Shown: in pieces, positions 23,319 to 32,272 of the stretch
How the letters are laid out: each line of letters begins with the position of its first letter
Numbering within the stretch: the stretch's first letter is position 1
Origin: Proteobacteria bacterium UBA4656
Lineage (GTDB): Bacteria > Pseudomonadota > Gammaproteobacteria > Xanthomonadales > Ahniellaceae
Reading direction: 5' to 3'
Length of the DNA stretch: 47,108 nucleotides
Assembly (NCBI GenBank): GCA_002405525.1
Contig: DHLY01000037.1
Coordinates: forward strand, 25,081-72,188
The notes under the pieces: model-generated
The model's database searches: none
Told to the model about the DNA's origin: nothing
Seen by the model: the letters and a program-made list of their open reading frames with translations, nothing else
Program-made: the position numbers and the translations under genes

Positions 23319-23854
23319 AGGGCCCAGATCCCCGGCAGGTTGCGGCCCTGCTCGTAGTAGTCCATGCCGAAGCCGAACACCCAGCGGTCGGGCAGTTCCA
23401 CGCCCACGTAGTCGGCTTTCAGGCCCGGCACGCAGCGGTCGTGCACCTTGCGGCTGAGCACCGCGATGCGCACGCTGGCCGCGCCTTCCGCGTAGCAGTG
23501 CTTGATCACCGCGGCGAGGGTGTAGCCCTCGTCGAGGATGTCGTCGACCAGCAGCACGTGGCGATCGCGCATCGACAGTTTCGGCGCCTTGGCCCAGATC
23601 AGGCTGTGGCCTTCGATGCCGCTGCGGTAGCGCGTGGCGTGGCAGTAGTCGAACTCCATGTCGGTGGCGATCGCGAGCGCCAGGTGCCCGCCGACGATCA
23701 GGCCGCCGTTCATCACCGGCATGAAGATGGGCCGCTTGCCCGCGTAGTCGCGGTCGATCTCGGCGCCCATGCGCGTGATCGCGGCCAGCAGCGTGGCGCG
23801 GTCGTGGATCAGGTCGGCCTTGGCCAGCGCCTCGGACAGCGGGTGGTCGGTCAT
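23315..23854 (-). CDS. hpt: Hypoxanthine(-guanine) phosphoribosyltransferase
   Basis: Converts hypoxanthine and PRPP to IMP. The 179 residues show the PRPP-binding signature HVLLVDDILDEGYTLAAV, the flexible-loop region around YRSGIEGHSLIWAKAP, FMPVMNGGLIVGGHLA near the N-terminus, and WVFGFGMDYYEQGRNLPGIW at the C-terminus as in bacterial HGPRTs. The ATG at 23854 overlaps the nagZ stop (ATGA) and the stop overlaps the MTIP start (GTGA), so translation is coupled on both sides. With MTIP it forms a direct route from methylthioinosine via hypoxanthine to IMP. Confidence 0.94.
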   Translation of the reverse strand: MTDHPLSEALAKADLIHDRATLLAAITRMGAEIDRDYAGKRPIFMPVMNGGLIVGGHLALAIATDMEFDYCHATRYRSGIEGHSLIWAKAPKLSMRDRHVLLVDDILDEGYTLAAVIKHCYAEGAASVRIAVLSRKVHDRCVPGLKADYVGVELPDRWVFGFGMDYYEQGRNLPGIWAL

Positions 23855-24873
23855 GCGGAGGTTCCGGTCGGTGGGGTGTCAAGGGCGCCGACGGCGGCGA
23901 TGAAGCGATCGCGCTGCGGATTGTCCACCAGCCGGTCCCAGTCCTGCGCGACCAGGCCCTGCAGGGCGGCGATCATGGCCGCCGACGCCGGCGCACGGTG
24001 GGCGACGGCGGCCAGCGCTTCGGCGGCCTGCGCGGGCTGGCAGACCAGCACGAAGTCGCAGCCGGCATCGAGGTGCGCCTCGATGCGGGCGCGGATGCCG
24101 CCGGCCGATTCGGCCGCCGCCATGCCGATGTCGTCGCTGAACACCGCGCCGCGGAACGCGAGGTCGCCGCGCAGGATGTCGACGATCCAGCGCCGCGAAT
24201 ACCCCGCCGGATCGGCATCGACCGCGGGATAGCGGACGTGGGCCATCATCACCGCCTCGGCGCCGGCGAGGATCGCATCGTGGAACGGCACCAGGTCCTG
24301 CGCGCGCAGTTCGTCCAGCGTGCGCGGATCGACCGCGTCGTCGAAGTGCGTGTCCTCCAGCACCGAGCCGTGGCCGGGGAAGTGCTTGATGGTGGCCGCC
24401 ATCCCGGCCATGCGCATGCCGCGCAGGTAGGCCAGCGACAGCGCCGAGGTGGCCTCCGGATCGGCGTGGAAGGCGCGCGGCCCGATCGCGCGGTTGCCGC
24501 GCGCGAGGTCCACCACCGGGGCGAAACTGAGGTCGATGCCGATCGCGCGCATCTCGCTGGCCATCAGCCAGGCGTGCATCTCGGCCAGCCGCAGCGCGCG
24601 CTGCCGGTCGGATTCCCACAGCGCGCCGATCGCGGACAGCGCCGGCAGGCGGGTGAAGCCGTCCTGGAAGCGCTGCACGGGCCCGCCTTCCTGGTCCACC
24701 GCGAGCAGGAAGGGGCCGGGTCGGATGTCGCGGATCACGTCGATCAGCGCCGCGACCTGCGCGCGCGAGGCGAAGTTGCGCTTGAACAGGATCACCCCGC
24801 TGCACGCGGGATGCGCGATGGCGTCGCGGTCGGCGGCGCCGAGTTCGAGTCCGGGAATGCCGATCAGGAGCAT
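23851..24873 (-). CDS. nagZ: Beta-N-acetylhexosaminidase NagZ
   Basis: Cytosolic glycoside hydrolase family 3 enzyme that removes N-acetylglucosamine from anhydromuropeptides during peptidoglycan recycling; its products induce AmpC beta-lactamase in many gammaproteobacteria. The 340 residues include LAVDQEGGPVQRF, the signature KHFPGHGSVLEDTHFDD with the catalytic Asp/His loop, and VFSDDIGMAAAE, which bears the nucleophile Asp. There is no signal peptide, as expected. The start ATG at 24873 is one base past the upstream CYTH stop codon; the stop overlaps the hpt start. Confidence 0.95.
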   Translation of the reverse strand: MLLIGIPGLELGAADRDAIAHPACSGVILFKRNFASRAQVAALIDVIRDIRPGPFLLAVDQEGGPVQRFQDGFTRLPALSAIGALWESDRQRALRLAEMHAWLMASEMRAIGIDLSFAPVVDLARGNRAIGPRAFHADPEATSALSLAYLRGMRMAGMAATIKHFPGHGSVLEDTHFDDAVDPRTLDELRAQDLVPFHDAILAGAEAVMMAHVRYPAVDADPAGYSRRWIVDILRGDLAFRGAVFSDDIGMAAAESAGGIRARIEAHLDAGCDFVLVCQPAQAAEALAAVAHRAPASAAMIAALQGLVAQDWDRLVDNPQRDRFIAAVGALDTPPTGTSA

Positions 24874-24874
24874 G

Positions 24875-25366
24875 TCAGCCTCCGGCGCGGAACGCCTCGC
24901 GGTCCGGCCAGGTGTGGAAGGGCGCGCGCGCGAGCGCGACGTTGTAGTAGCGCGGATCGTCGGTGACCTCGGCGCCCAGCCAATGCGGTCGCTCGAAGGC
25001 CTCGCCCACCGCGCCGAGTTCGACCTCGGCCACCACCAGGCCCTCATTGTCGCCGGAAAACACGTCGATCTCGAAGGTGTGCGCGCCGCGCACGACATAG
25101 TGCCTCGTCTTCGCCACCTGCTGGCCGCCGAAGGCGGCGAGCATCTGCTCGGCCTCGACCACCGGCACCGGATACTCGAACTCCAGCCGTTGTGCGCCGA
25201 GGTCCTTCGACTTCAGGTTGAGGAACGCCTCGTCGCCCTCGATCCGCACCCGCACCGAGCAGCGGTCGCCGCCGAGATAGGCCTGCACCATGCGCACGCT
25301 GCGCAGCACTTCCGCGCGCCAGGCGTCGTTGCGGAGCAGGAACTTGCGTTCGATTTCGATGCCCAT
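24875..25366 (-). CDS. CYTH-domain inorganic triphosphatase (adenylate cyclase class IV fold)
   Basis: Small CYTH protein of 163 residues. The defining ExExK motif is at the N-terminus (MGIEIERKFLLR). Further strands carry acidic and basic pairs typical of the eight-stranded tunnel: CSVRVRIEGDEAFLNLKSK, RLEFEYPVPVVEAEQM, TRHYVVRGAHTFEIDVF and LVVAEVELGAVGEAF. Bacterial proteins of this length, such as NE1496 of Nitrosomonas, hydrolyse tripolyphosphate; the substrate here is inferred. It is the first gene of the operon with nagZ, hpt and MTIP. The start ATG at 25366 has GGGACAGG just upstream. Confidence 0.9.
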   Translation of the reverse strand: MGIEIERKFLLRNDAWRAEVLRSVRMVQAYLGGDRCSVRVRIEGDEAFLNLKSKDLGAQRLEFEYPVPVVEAEQMLAAFGGQQVAKTRHYVVRGAHTFEIDVFSGDNEGLVVAEVELGAVGEAFERPHWLGAEVTDDPRYYNVALARAPFHTWPDREAFRAGG

Positions 25367-25566
25367 GCCTGTCCCGTTTCTTCGTTCCCGTTTCTCTCTG
25401 CGGCGCCGCGCTGATCCGTCCCGGCCGGTTTCCGGCGCTACGCCCGGGCGTCGCCCGGCACCATCCCTGTGCGCGGCGGCGCGGCAGGATAACCGGTCCG
25501 CCCGGCCAGCCACGGCGACGGCGCGCGACGGATGCAGCCCGCTGGCGGCAATCGGGGATCGCCGCA

Positions 25567-25595
25567 TTGTGCGGTCCATGCGGCGGCGCAATAAT
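25567..25595 (+). promoter_or_regulatory. Candidate sigma70 promoter of the thiolase gene
   Basis: TTGTGC (25567-25572), a 17-base spacer and AATAAT (25590-25595, five of six matches to TATAAT). The -10 box lies in the loop of a 6-bp hairpin (25583-25588 with 25596-25601). The thiolase ATG follows 25 bases later, giving a short leader. Confidence 0.5.
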
Positions 25596-25620
25596 CGCCG
25601 CTCCTCAATGGAGGTTGGCC

Positions 25621-26799
25621 ATGTCGGATTCGATCGTCCTCGTCGGCGCCAAGCGCACCGCCATCGGCGCCCTGCTGGGCCAGTTCACCGGGGTCCCGGC
25701 GCCGGTCCTGGGCGCAACCGCGATCAAGGCCGCGGTCGAACAGGCCGGCATCGCCCCGGCGCACGTGTCCGAGGTCATCATGGGCTGTGTGCTGCCGGCC
25801 AATCTGGGCCAGGCACCAGCGCGCCAGGCGATGCGCCAGGCCGGCATCCCGGATGCGGCGGGCGCAACGACCATCAACAAGGTCTGCGGCTCGGGCATGA
25901 AGGCGATCATGCTGGCCCACGACCTGATCAAGGCCGGCAGCGCCGACGTGCTGGTGGCCGGCGGCATGGAGTCGATGACCAACGCCCCGCACCTGATCCC
26001 GAACTCGCGCACCGGCACGAAGTACGGTGACTTCTCGGCGATCGACCACATGGCGTGGGACGGTCTAACCAACCCGTCCGACCGGAAGGCGATGGGCGTG
26101 TTCGCCGATGCCACGGCAGCACGTTACGGCTTCACACGTGAGGAGCAGGACGCCTACGCCGCCGAATCCGTGCGCCGGGCGCAGGCGGCGATCGCCTCCG
26201 GCGCGTTCAGGGGCGAGATCGCGCCGGTCACCATTGCCGGTCGCAAGGGCGACGTGGTGGTCGACACCGACGAATCCCCCGGCAAGCTCGATCCGGCGAA
26301 GATCCCGGCGCTGAAGCCGGCCTTCGGCAAGGACGGCACGGTGACCGCGGCGACCTCGTCCAGCATCAGCGACGGCGCGGCGGCCACCGTGGTCATGCGC
26401 GAGTCCGATGCCCGCCAGCGTGGCCTCAGGCCGCTGGTCCGGATCGTCGGCCACGCCACCTACTCGCACCAGCCCGAGTGGTTCACCACCGCCCCGGTGG
26501 CCGCGATCAAGCAACTGCTGGATCGGGTCGGCTGGACGATCGCCGACGTCGACCTGTTCGAGGTCAACGAGGCCTTCGCGGTGGTAGCCATGGCGCCGAT
26601 GCGGGATCTCGGTCTGCCGCACGCCCGGCTGAACATCCGCGGCGGCGCCTGCGCCCTGGGCCACCCGATCGGTTGCACCGGGGCCCGAATCGTGGTCACC
26701 CTGGCCCACGCCCTGATCGCACAAGGCGTGAGGCGCGGGGTGGCGGCGCTGTGCATCGGCGGCGGAGAGGCGACTGCGATCGCCGTGGAAGTCGCCTGA
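25621..26799 (+). CDS. Acetyl-CoA C-acetyltransferase (thiolase)
   Basis: Condenses two acetyl-CoA to acetoacetyl-CoA or works in reverse in degradation. The 392 residues carry the full thiolase active site: Cys89 (INKVCGSGMKA), NEAFA, His348 (GGACALGHPIGCTGAR) and Cys378 (ALCIGGGEATAIA), at the same positions as in the Zoogloea biosynthetic thiolase. ATG at 25621 has GGAGG six bases upstream. It stands first in a plus-strand group and is separated from the next gene by about 77 bp. It could serve as PhaA for the PHA synthase at the left end of the window, or in leucine and fatty acid degradation given the MCC beta subunit downstream; sequence alone does not decide. Confidence 0.94.
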   Translation: MSDSIVLVGAKRTAIGALLGQFTGVPAPVLGATAIKAAVEQAGIAPAHVSEVIMGCVLPANLGQAPARQAMRQAGIPDAAGATTINKVCGSGMKAIMLAHDLIKAGSADVLVAGGMESMTNAPHLIPNSRTGTKYGDFSAIDHMAWDGLTNPSDRKAMGVFADATAARYGFTREEQDAYAAESVRRAQAAIASGAFRGEIAPVTIAGRKGDVVVDTDESPGKLDPAKIPALKPAFGKDGTVTAATSSSISDGAAATVVMRESDARQRGLRPLVRIVGHATYSHQPEWFTTAPVAAIKQLLDRVGWTIADVDLFEVNEAFAVVAMAPMRDLGLPHARLNIRGGACALGHPIGCTGARIVVTLAHALIAQGVRRGVAALCIGGGEATAIAVEVA

Positions 26800-26876
26800 C
26801 GGTTCAGGTAAAAATGGCGGTCCCGGTGCGTGGATCGAGCCGGAATGACCAGAACCCTGAACCCGAGGAGTACCTG

Positions 26877-27275
26877 ATGAAGACGACGAAGATCGCGCTG
26901 GCTGCGGCCATCGCCCTGGGCCTTGCGGCCTGTTCGCAGCAGTCCGCCGACCAGGCGAAGGAAGCGGCAGACAAGGCCGCGGCCGCCGCACAGCAGGCCG
27001 CCGATGCCACCAAGCAGGCCGCCGAGCAGGCGGCTGCCGCCACCCAGCAGGCCGCGACGGCCGTCGGCGATGCCGCTCAGGCAGCCGGCGAGGCCGCGAC
27101 GGACGCCGCGCAGGCGGTGGGCGATGCCGCGCAGCAGGCGGGCGATGCGGCAGGCCAGGCCGTCGATGCGGCCCAGCAGGCTGCCGGCGACGCTGCCCAG
27201 GCCGCGGGCCAGGCCGTCGATGCGGCCGCAGAGAAGGTCGAGGAAGTGAAGGAAGAGGTGAAGAAGGACGGCTGA
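26877..27275 (+). CDS. Alanine-rich lipoprotein with 11-residue (LEA-like) repeats
   Basis: A 132-residue lipoprotein: signal [19 protein letters not shown] with lipobox LAAC (Cys19). The mature part is almost only Ala, Gln, Asp, Gly, Glu and Lys. It can be read as tandem 11-mers, e.g. [55 protein letters not shown], ending in a charged [13 protein letters not shown]. An 11-residue period of amphipathic alanine-rich helix is the hallmark of group 3 LEA proteins; Lpp-type coiled coils use 7. ATG at 26877 has GAGGAG six bases upstream, and a strong terminator follows the stop. Function unknown; a periplasmic stress-protective or structural helix is a reasonable guess. Confidence 0.85.
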   Translation: MKTTKIALAAAIALGLAACSQQSADQAKEAADKAAAAAQQAADATKQAAEQAAAATQQAATAVGDAAQAAGEAATDAAQAVGDAAQQAGDAAGQAVDAAQQAAGDAAQAAGQAVDAAAEKVEEVKEEVKKDG

Positions 27276-27302
27276 TCGCCGCGCGATCCGCAGCGGTTGT
27301 CC

Positions 27303-27334
27303 GAAGCCCTCGCTCTGCGGGGGCTTCTTCTTTT
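27303..27334 (+). terminator. Rho-independent terminator after the alanine-rich lipoprotein gene
   Basis: GAAGCCCTCGC-TCT-GCGGGGGCTTC forms an 11-bp stem (one G-U pair) with a 3-base loop, followed by TTCTTTT. It begins 28 bases after the stop codon. Confidence 0.9.
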
Positions 27335-27370
27335 CGGGCCCCGCAAGCCCATACCGCGCGGCCTGCGCGG

Positions 27371-27400
27371 TTGGCCGTCCGACCGTGCCGGGCCTACACT
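27371..27400 (+). promoter_or_regulatory. Candidate sigma70 promoter of the mccB-GNAT pair
   Basis: TTGGCC (27371-27376), an 18-base spacer and TACACT (27395-27400), 27 bases before the mccB ATG. Each hexamer matches the consensus at four of six positions. It follows the terminator of the preceding gene, as expected for an independent unit. Confidence 0.5.
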
Positions 27401-27427
27401 GCGCGCTTTCCGCGACCATCCAGCCTC

Positions 27428-29035
27428 ATGTCCGTCCTGCGCAGCCACGTCGATCCCCGCAGCCCCGATTTCCAGGCCAATGCCGCCCACTTCGAAAGCC
27501 TCGTCGCCGAACTCAAGGTGCGGCTGGCCCGCAGCGCGGAGGGCGGCGGCGAGAAGGCCCGCGCGAAACACACCGAGCGCGGCAAGCTGCTGCCCCGCGA
27601 GCGCATCCGCGCCCTGCTCGACCCGGGGTCGCCGTTCCTGGAACTGTCGCCGCTCGCGGCCGAGGGCCTCTATGACGATGCCGCACCCGGCGCCGGCATC
27701 GTCACCGGGATCGGCCGCGTCAACGGCATCGAGGTCATGGTGGTCGCCAACGACGCCACCGTGAAGGGCGGGACTTACTTTCCGATGACGGTCAGGAAGC
27801 ACCTGCGCGCGCAGGAGATCGCCGGCGAGAACCACCTGCCCTGCGTCTACCTCGTCGACTCCGGCGGCGCCTTCCTGCCGCTGCAGGACGAGGTGTTCCC
27901 CGACCGCGACCATTTCGGTCGCATCTTCTACAACCAGGCACGCCTGAGCGCACGCAACATCCCGCAGGTGGCCGTGGTGATGGGCTCCTGCACCGCCGGC
28001 GGGGCCTACGTCCCGGCGATGAGCGACGAGACGATCATCGTGCGCGAGCAGGGCACGATCTTCCTCGGCGGCCCGCCGCTGGTGAGGGCCGCGACCGGGG
28101 AAGTGGTGGACGCAGAGGCGCTCGGAGGCGCGGATGTGCACACCGCGCAGTCCGGCGTTGCCGACCACTTCGCCGAAAACGACGCCCATGCGCTGCAGAT
28201 CGCGCGCGAGGTCGTCGCCCACCTCAACCGCAGCAAGGCCATGCCGCTGGCCTTGCGATCGCCCGCCGAGCCACTGTACGACCCGCGCGAACTGGCGGGC
28301 ATCGTGCCCCGGGACACCCGCATTCCGTTCGATGTCCGCGAGGTGATCGCTCGTGTTGTCGACGGCTCGGAGTTCCACGAGTTCAAGTCCCGATACGGCA
28401 AGACCCTGGTCTGCGGCTTCGCCCACGTCCACGGCTACCCGGTCGGGATCGTGGCCAACAACGGCATCCTGTTCGCCGAGAGCGCGCTCAAGGGCGCCCA
28501 CTTCATCGAGTTGTGCAACCAGCGCGACGTGCCACTGGTCTTCCTGCAGAACATCACCGGCTTCATGGTCGGCCGCAAGTACGAAAACGCCGGTATCGCC
28601 AAGGACGGCGCGAAGATGGTCACTGCCGTGGCCTGCAGCCACGTACCGAAGTTCACCGTGATCATCGGTGGCTCGTTCGGCGCAGGCAACTATGCCATGT
28701 GCGGCCGCGGATACTCGCCGCGCTTCCTGTGGACGTGGCCCAACGCGCGGATCAGCGTGATGGGCGGCGAGCAGGCCGCCAGCGTGCTGGCCACGGTGCG
28801 CCGCGACGGCATCGAGGCCGCAGGCAAGGCCTGGTCGCGCGAGGAGGAAGAATCGTTCAAGGCGCCGATCCGCGATCAGTACGAACGCCAGGGCAACCCC
28901 TACTACGCCACCGCACGACTGTGGGACGACGGCGTGATCGACCCGGCCGAGACCCGGCGCGTGCTCGGCCTCGCGATCTCCGCCAGCATGAACGCACCTT
29001 TCGACAAGGGCCGGTTCGGCGTGTTCCGCATGTAG
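27428..29035 (+). CDS. Methylcrotonoyl-CoA carboxylase beta (carboxyltransferase) subunit
   Basis: Carboxyltransferase subunit of 3-methylcrotonyl-CoA carboxylase, which acts in leucine degradation with a biotin-carrying alpha subunit. Its 535 residues are the standard length. Typical segments: [117 protein letters not shown] and [15 protein letters not shown]. Geranyl-CoA or propionyl-CoA carboxylase beta subunits are related, but this combination fits MCC best. No alpha subunit, isovaleryl-CoA dehydrogenase or enoyl-CoA hydratase gene is in the window, which is unusual because these normally form a liu/mcc cluster. A GNAT gene follows after 18 bp. Confidence 0.93.
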   Translation: MSVLRSHVDPRSPDFQANAAHFESLVAELKVRLARSAEGGGEKARAKHTERGKLLPRERIRALLDPGSPFLELSPLAAEGLYDDAAPGAGIVTGIGRVNGIEVMVVANDATVKGGTYFPMTVRKHLRAQEIAGENHLPCVYLVDSGGAFLPLQDEVFPDRDHFGRIFYNQARLSARNIPQVAVVMGSCTAGGAYVPAMSDETIIVREQGTIFLGGPPLVRAATGEVVDAEALGGADVHTAQSGVADHFAENDAHALQIAREVVAHLNRSKAMPLALRSPAEPLYDPRELAGIVPRDTRIPFDVREVIARVVDGSEFHEFKSRYGKTLVCGFAHVHGYPVGIVANNGILFAESALKGAHFIELCNQRDVPLVFLQNITGFMVGRKYENAGIAKDGAKMVTAVACSHVPKFTVIIGGSFGAGNYAMCGRGYSPRFLWTWPNARISVMGGEQAASVLATVRRDGIEAAGKAWSREEEESFKAPIRDQYERQGNPYYATARLWDDGVIDPAETRRVLGLAISASMNAPFDKGRFGVFRM

Positions 29036-29053
29036 GCCCGTCGGTCCCGCGCC

Positions 29054-29545
29054 ATGGCCGCCCCCTTCTTCCATATCCGTCGCATCGGCCGGTGTGACGA
29101 CGCAGCGATCGCCGCGATCATTCGCAGGGTGATGCACGAGTTCGGGGCCAGCGGCCCCGGCTTCGCGATTCACGACCCGGAGGTGGATCACATCGCCGCC
29201 GCCTACGCGGGGCAACGCTGCGCCTATTTCGTGGTCGAACGCGGCGGCGCGGTGCTGGGAGGCGGCGGCATCGCGCCGCTCGACGGCGGGGACGCGGACA
29301 CCTGCGAACTGCGCAAGATGTACTTCCTGCCGGCCCTGCGCGGGCTGGGTGCCGGCCGAGCACTGATCGCGGTCTGCCTCGACGCGGCGCGGGCGGCCGG
29401 ATTCCGACGCTGCTACCTCGAGACGCTGACCGGGATGGACGCCGCGCAACGCCTGTACGAACGCTCAGGCTTCGCGCGCGTCCCAGGGCCGATCGGCGCC
29501 ACCGGGCACTTCGGCTGCAACCGCTTCTACCTTCGCGACCTGTAG
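29054..29545 (+). CDS. GNAT-family N-acetyltransferase
   Basis: Acetyl-CoA-dependent acetyltransferase of unknown substrate, 163 residues. The GNAT fold is visible: beta strands around YFVVERGGAVLGGGGIAPL, the acetyl-CoA loop ALRGLGAGRALI (R-G-x-G-A type, about 95-106) and the C-terminal AAQRLYERSGFARV. It resembles MarR-associated or PanM-like single-domain GNATs, but the substrate cannot be assigned. It begins 18 bp after mccB and probably shares its transcript. Confidence 0.9.
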   Translation: MAAPFFHIRRIGRCDDAAIAAIIRRVMHEFGASGPGFAIHDPEVDHIAAAYAGQRCAYFVVERGGAVLGGGGIAPLDGGDADTCELRKMYFLPALRGLGAGRALIAVCLDAARAAGFRRCYLETLTGMDAAQRLYERSGFARVPGPIGATGHFGCNRFYLRDL

Positions 29546-29658
29546 CCGCTCCGCGCTGCGGTCCCGGCGCGGTCTTCGTCCTACGGCAGGCGGACCGCCG
29601 GCGGGGGCCGCCGGAACGGATGCCACGGACGCGCCGTGCCTGACGCCGCTGAAACGAC

Positions 29659-29680
29659 GACGGGCCCCGCAGGGCCCGTC
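29659..29680 (-). terminator. Terminator of the rimP...pnp operon
   Basis: GACGGGCCC-loop of 4-GGGCCCGTC is a perfect 9-bp stem. On the minus strand it lies 26 bases past the pnp stop and is followed by GTCGTTTC, a weak T-run. The same stem can form on the plus strand after the GNAT gene but has no T-run there. Confidence 0.65.
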
Positions 29681-29705
29681 ACGCTGGATCACCGACAGCG
29701 GCGTA

Positions 29706-31811
29706 TCAACCCGCGGCGTCCTCCAGGACGGCCTTGATCGACAGGCGGATGCGACCCTGCTTGTCGACCTCGAGCACCTTGACGCGCACCATGTCGCCCT
29801 CCTTGAGCTTGTCGCTGACCCGCTCGACACGCTCACTGGAGATCTGCGAAACGTGGACCAGCCCGTCCCGACCCGGCAGGATCGTCACGAAAGCACCGAA
29901 GTCCATCAGCTTGGCGACCCTGCCTTCGTAAATTCGGCCCGGCTCGACGTCTGCGGTGATCATCTCGATGCGCTTCTTGGCCGCTTCCGCCGCTTCGCGG
30001 TTGACCGAAGCGATGATCACCGTGCCATCGTCGCTGATGTCGATCGTGGTGCCGGTCTCCTCGGTGATCGAGCGGATGGTGGCGCCGCCTTTGCCGATCA
30101 CCTCGCGGATCTTGTCCGGGTGGATGCGGATGGTGAGCAGCCTCGGCGCATACTCGCTCATCTCGGCGCGCGAGGTAGAAATCACCTTGGCCATCTCGCC
30201 GAGGATGTGCAGCCGGCCCTGGCGCGCCTGGTCCAGAGCGACCTTCATGATCTCCTCGGTGATGCCGTCGATCTTGATGTCCATCTGCAGCGCCGACACG
30301 CCCTCAGCCGACCCGGCCACCTTGAAGTCCATGTCGCCGAGGTGATCCTCGTCGCCGAGGATGTCGCTGAGTACGACATAGGCGTCGCCCTCCTTGATCA
30401 GGCCCATCGCGATTCCCGCGACCGGTGCCTTGATCGGCACGCCGGCGTCCATCAGGGCCAGCGATGAGCCGCAAACCGAGGCCATCGACGAGGAGCCGTT
30501 CGATTCGGTGATCTCGGAGACCACGCGGACCACGTAGGGAAACGACTCCATCGAGGGCATCACGGCTTGGACGCCGCGACGCGCGAGCCGGCCGTGGCCG
30601 ATCTCGCGGCGCTTGGGCGCCAGCATGTTGCTGATCTCGCCAACCGAGAACGGCGGGAAGTTGTAGTGGAACAGGAAGGTGTCCTTCGACTCGCCCTCCA
30701 CCGCGTCGATGATCTGCGCATCGCGCCCGGTCCCCAGCGTGGTGGTGACCACCGCCTGCGTCTCGCCGCGAGTGAACAGCGACGACCCGTGAGTGCGAGG
30801 CAGCACGCCAACGCGCACGCTGATCGGCCGCACGGTGACGAGATCGCGACCATCGATGCGCACCTTGGTCTTGATGACCTCGTCGCGCATGGTTGTGTAC
30901 TCGATCTCGCCGAACTCCTTGACGATCGAACTCTCGTGCCAACCGCCGACCGTGCTGCCCGGATCGGTGCGCAGCTTCTCGACGCACTCCTTGCGAAGCG
31001 CCGAGATGGCGTCGCGTCGCGACGCCTTCTCACGGATCTTGAACGCCGCGGCGAGGCGATCGCCCAGCATGCCGCGGATCGCACCCTGGAGATCGTCGTG
31101 CTTCGGCGCCGGGGCCCAGGTGAACGGCTTCACCCCCGCCTCGGCCGCAAACGCTGCGATCGCCTGGATCGCCGTCTGCATTTCTCGATGCCCGAACATC
31201 ACCGCGCCGAGCATGACGTCCTCGGGCAGGAGCTTGGCCTCCGACTCCACCATCAGCACCGCCTTGGCGGTGCCGGCGACCACCAGGTCGAGATCGGAGG
31301 ACTTCAACTCGCTGTTGGCCGGATTGAGCAGGAACTTGCCGTTGGCGTAGCCGACCCGTGCCGCCCCGATGGGGCCGGCGAAGGGGATGCCGGAGATCGC
31401 CAGCGCAGCCGACGTGCCGAGCATGGCCGGGATGTCGCCGTCGACTTCGGGGTTCATCGACATCACGGTCGCCATGACCTGGACCTCATGGCGGAAGTTT
31501 TCCGGGAACAGTGGCCGGATCGGGCGGTCGATCAGGCGCGAGGTGAGCGTCTCGCGCTCGGTCGGCCGTCCCTCGCGCTTGAAGAAGCCGCCGGGAATGC
31601 GGCCTCCCGCGTAGAACTTCTCCACGTAGTGAACCGACAGCGGGAAGAAATCCTTCCCTTCGAGCGGCTTGCTCGCGCCGACCACCGTCACCAGCACCAC
31701 GGTGCCGGCCATATGCACCATGACCGCCCCGCTGGCCTGGCGGGCGATCTCGCCCGTCTCCAGCGTGACATCGTGGTTCCCGTAGCGGAACGTCTTGGTT
31801 GTTTTCGCCAC
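29706..31811 (-). CDS. pnp: Polyribonucleotide nucleotidyltransferase (PNPase)
   Basis: Phosphorolytic 3'-5' exoribonuclease and degradosome component, 701 residues. Two RNase PH domains (about 1-220 and 310-540; [62 protein letters not shown]), then a KH domain (about 550-610, [20 protein letters not shown]) and an S1 domain (about 620-690, [20 protein letters not shown]). All parts are intact. The start is GTG at 31811 ([20 protein letters not shown]). It follows rpsO by 31 bp, the classic rpsO-pnp arrangement, with no terminator between them. Confidence 0.98.
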   Translation of the reverse strand: MAKTTKTFRYGNHDVTLETGEIARQASGAVMVHMAGTVVLVTVVGASKPLEGKDFFPLSVHYVEKFYAGGRIPGGFFKREGRPTERETLTSRLIDRPIRPLFPENFRHEVQVMATVMSMNPEVDGDIPAMLGTSAALAISGIPFAGPIGAARVGYANGKFLLNPANSELKSSDLDLVVAGTAKAVLMVESEAKLLPEDVMLGAVMFGHREMQTAIQAIAAFAAEAGVKPFTWAPAPKHDDLQGAIRGMLGDRLAAAFKIREKASRRDAISALRKECVEKLRTDPGSTVGGWHESSIVKEFGEIEYTTMRDEVIKTKVRIDGRDLVTVRPISVRVGVLPRTHGSSLFTRGETQAVVTTTLGTGRDAQIIDAVEGESKDTFLFHYNFPPFSVGEISNMLAPKRREIGHGRLARRGVQAVMPSMESFPYVVRVVSEITESNGSSSMASVCGSSLALMDAGVPIKAPVAGIAMGLIKEGDAYVVLSDILGDEDHLGDMDFKVAGSAEGVSALQMDIKIDGITEEIMKVALDQARQGRLHILGEMAKVISTSRAEMSEYAPRLLTIRIHPDKIREVIGKGGATIRSITEETGTTIDISDDGTVIIASVNREAAEAAKKRIEMITADVEPGRIYEGRVAKLMDFGAFVTILPGRDGLVHVSQISSERVERVSDKLKEGDMVRVKVLEVDKQGRIRLSIKAVLEDAAG

Positions 31812-31842
31812 TGCGGCGGTCCTTATCTGCTGTCGTACCCGG

Positions 31843-32112
31843 TTAGCGGCGGATGCCGAGGCGGCCGATGAGCGTCTTGTAACGCTCCGCGTCCTTGTCC
31901 TTGAGGTAGTTCAGCAGGCGGCGCCGCTGGTTGACCAACTTGAGCAGACCGCGCCGCGAATGGTGGTCCTTCGCGTGGCTGCCGAAGTGCTGCGTGAGGT
32001 GGTCGATACGGGCCGAGAGCAGCGCGACCTGCACTTCCGGCGATCCGGTGTCGTTGCTGGCGCGCTTGTAATCGTTGATGATCTTGCTGGTCTGTTCGGG
32101 CGTAAGAGACAT
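31843..32112 (-). CDS. rpsO: 30S ribosomal protein S15
   Basis: Primary 16S rRNA-binding protein of the small subunit platform, 89 residues, the standard length. Typical segments are [39 protein letters not shown] and [24 protein letters not shown]. It has its own promoter and a folded leader (see the leader entry), between truB and pnp as in most gammaproteobacteria. Confidence 0.98.
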   Translation of the reverse strand: MSLTPEQTSKIINDYKRASNDTGSPEVQVALLSARIDHLTQHFGSHAKDHHSRRGLLKLVNQRRRLLNYLKDKDAERYKTLIGRLGIRR

Positions 32113-32130
32113 GATGGTTTCCGATCGGAT

Positions 32131-32184
32131 GACGGGCCGGTACAAGGCGCCGGAGCGGGCGCCGGACGCGAACGATGGCCCGTC
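32131..32184 (-). promoter_or_regulatory. Structured rpsO leader, candidate S15 autoregulatory element
   Basis: In the transcript before rpsO, GACGGGCC (32184-32177) pairs with GGCCCGUC (32138-32131). Between them two GGCGCC blocks can form a second 6-bp stem with a CGCUCC loop. The 3' arm of the outer stem ends 18 bases before the start codon. S15 represses its own translation by binding its leader in several phyla, with unrelated leader structures, so this is a plausible case; the function is inference. Confidence 0.45.
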
Positions 32185-32217
32185 GGAGGATGCGTTTCTG
32201 ACGGCTGGAAGCCCAGC

Positions 32218-32247
32218 ATTGTAGCCCCGCGCCGCGCCGCCGGACAA
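32218..32247 (-). promoter_or_regulatory. Candidate sigma70 promoter of rpsO-pnp
   Basis: On the minus strand TTGTCC (32247-32242), an 18-base spacer and TACAAT (32223-32218, five of six matches). It lies just past the end of truB and would give a leader of about 100 bases before rpsO. Confidence 0.6.
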
Positions 32248-32272
32248 GCGAACGCCCCGACTCGGGCATCCG

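Noticed and set aside
22185..23357. 390-codon plus-strand frame over the MTIP gene
   Set aside because: Antisense to MTIP, which has all family motifs.
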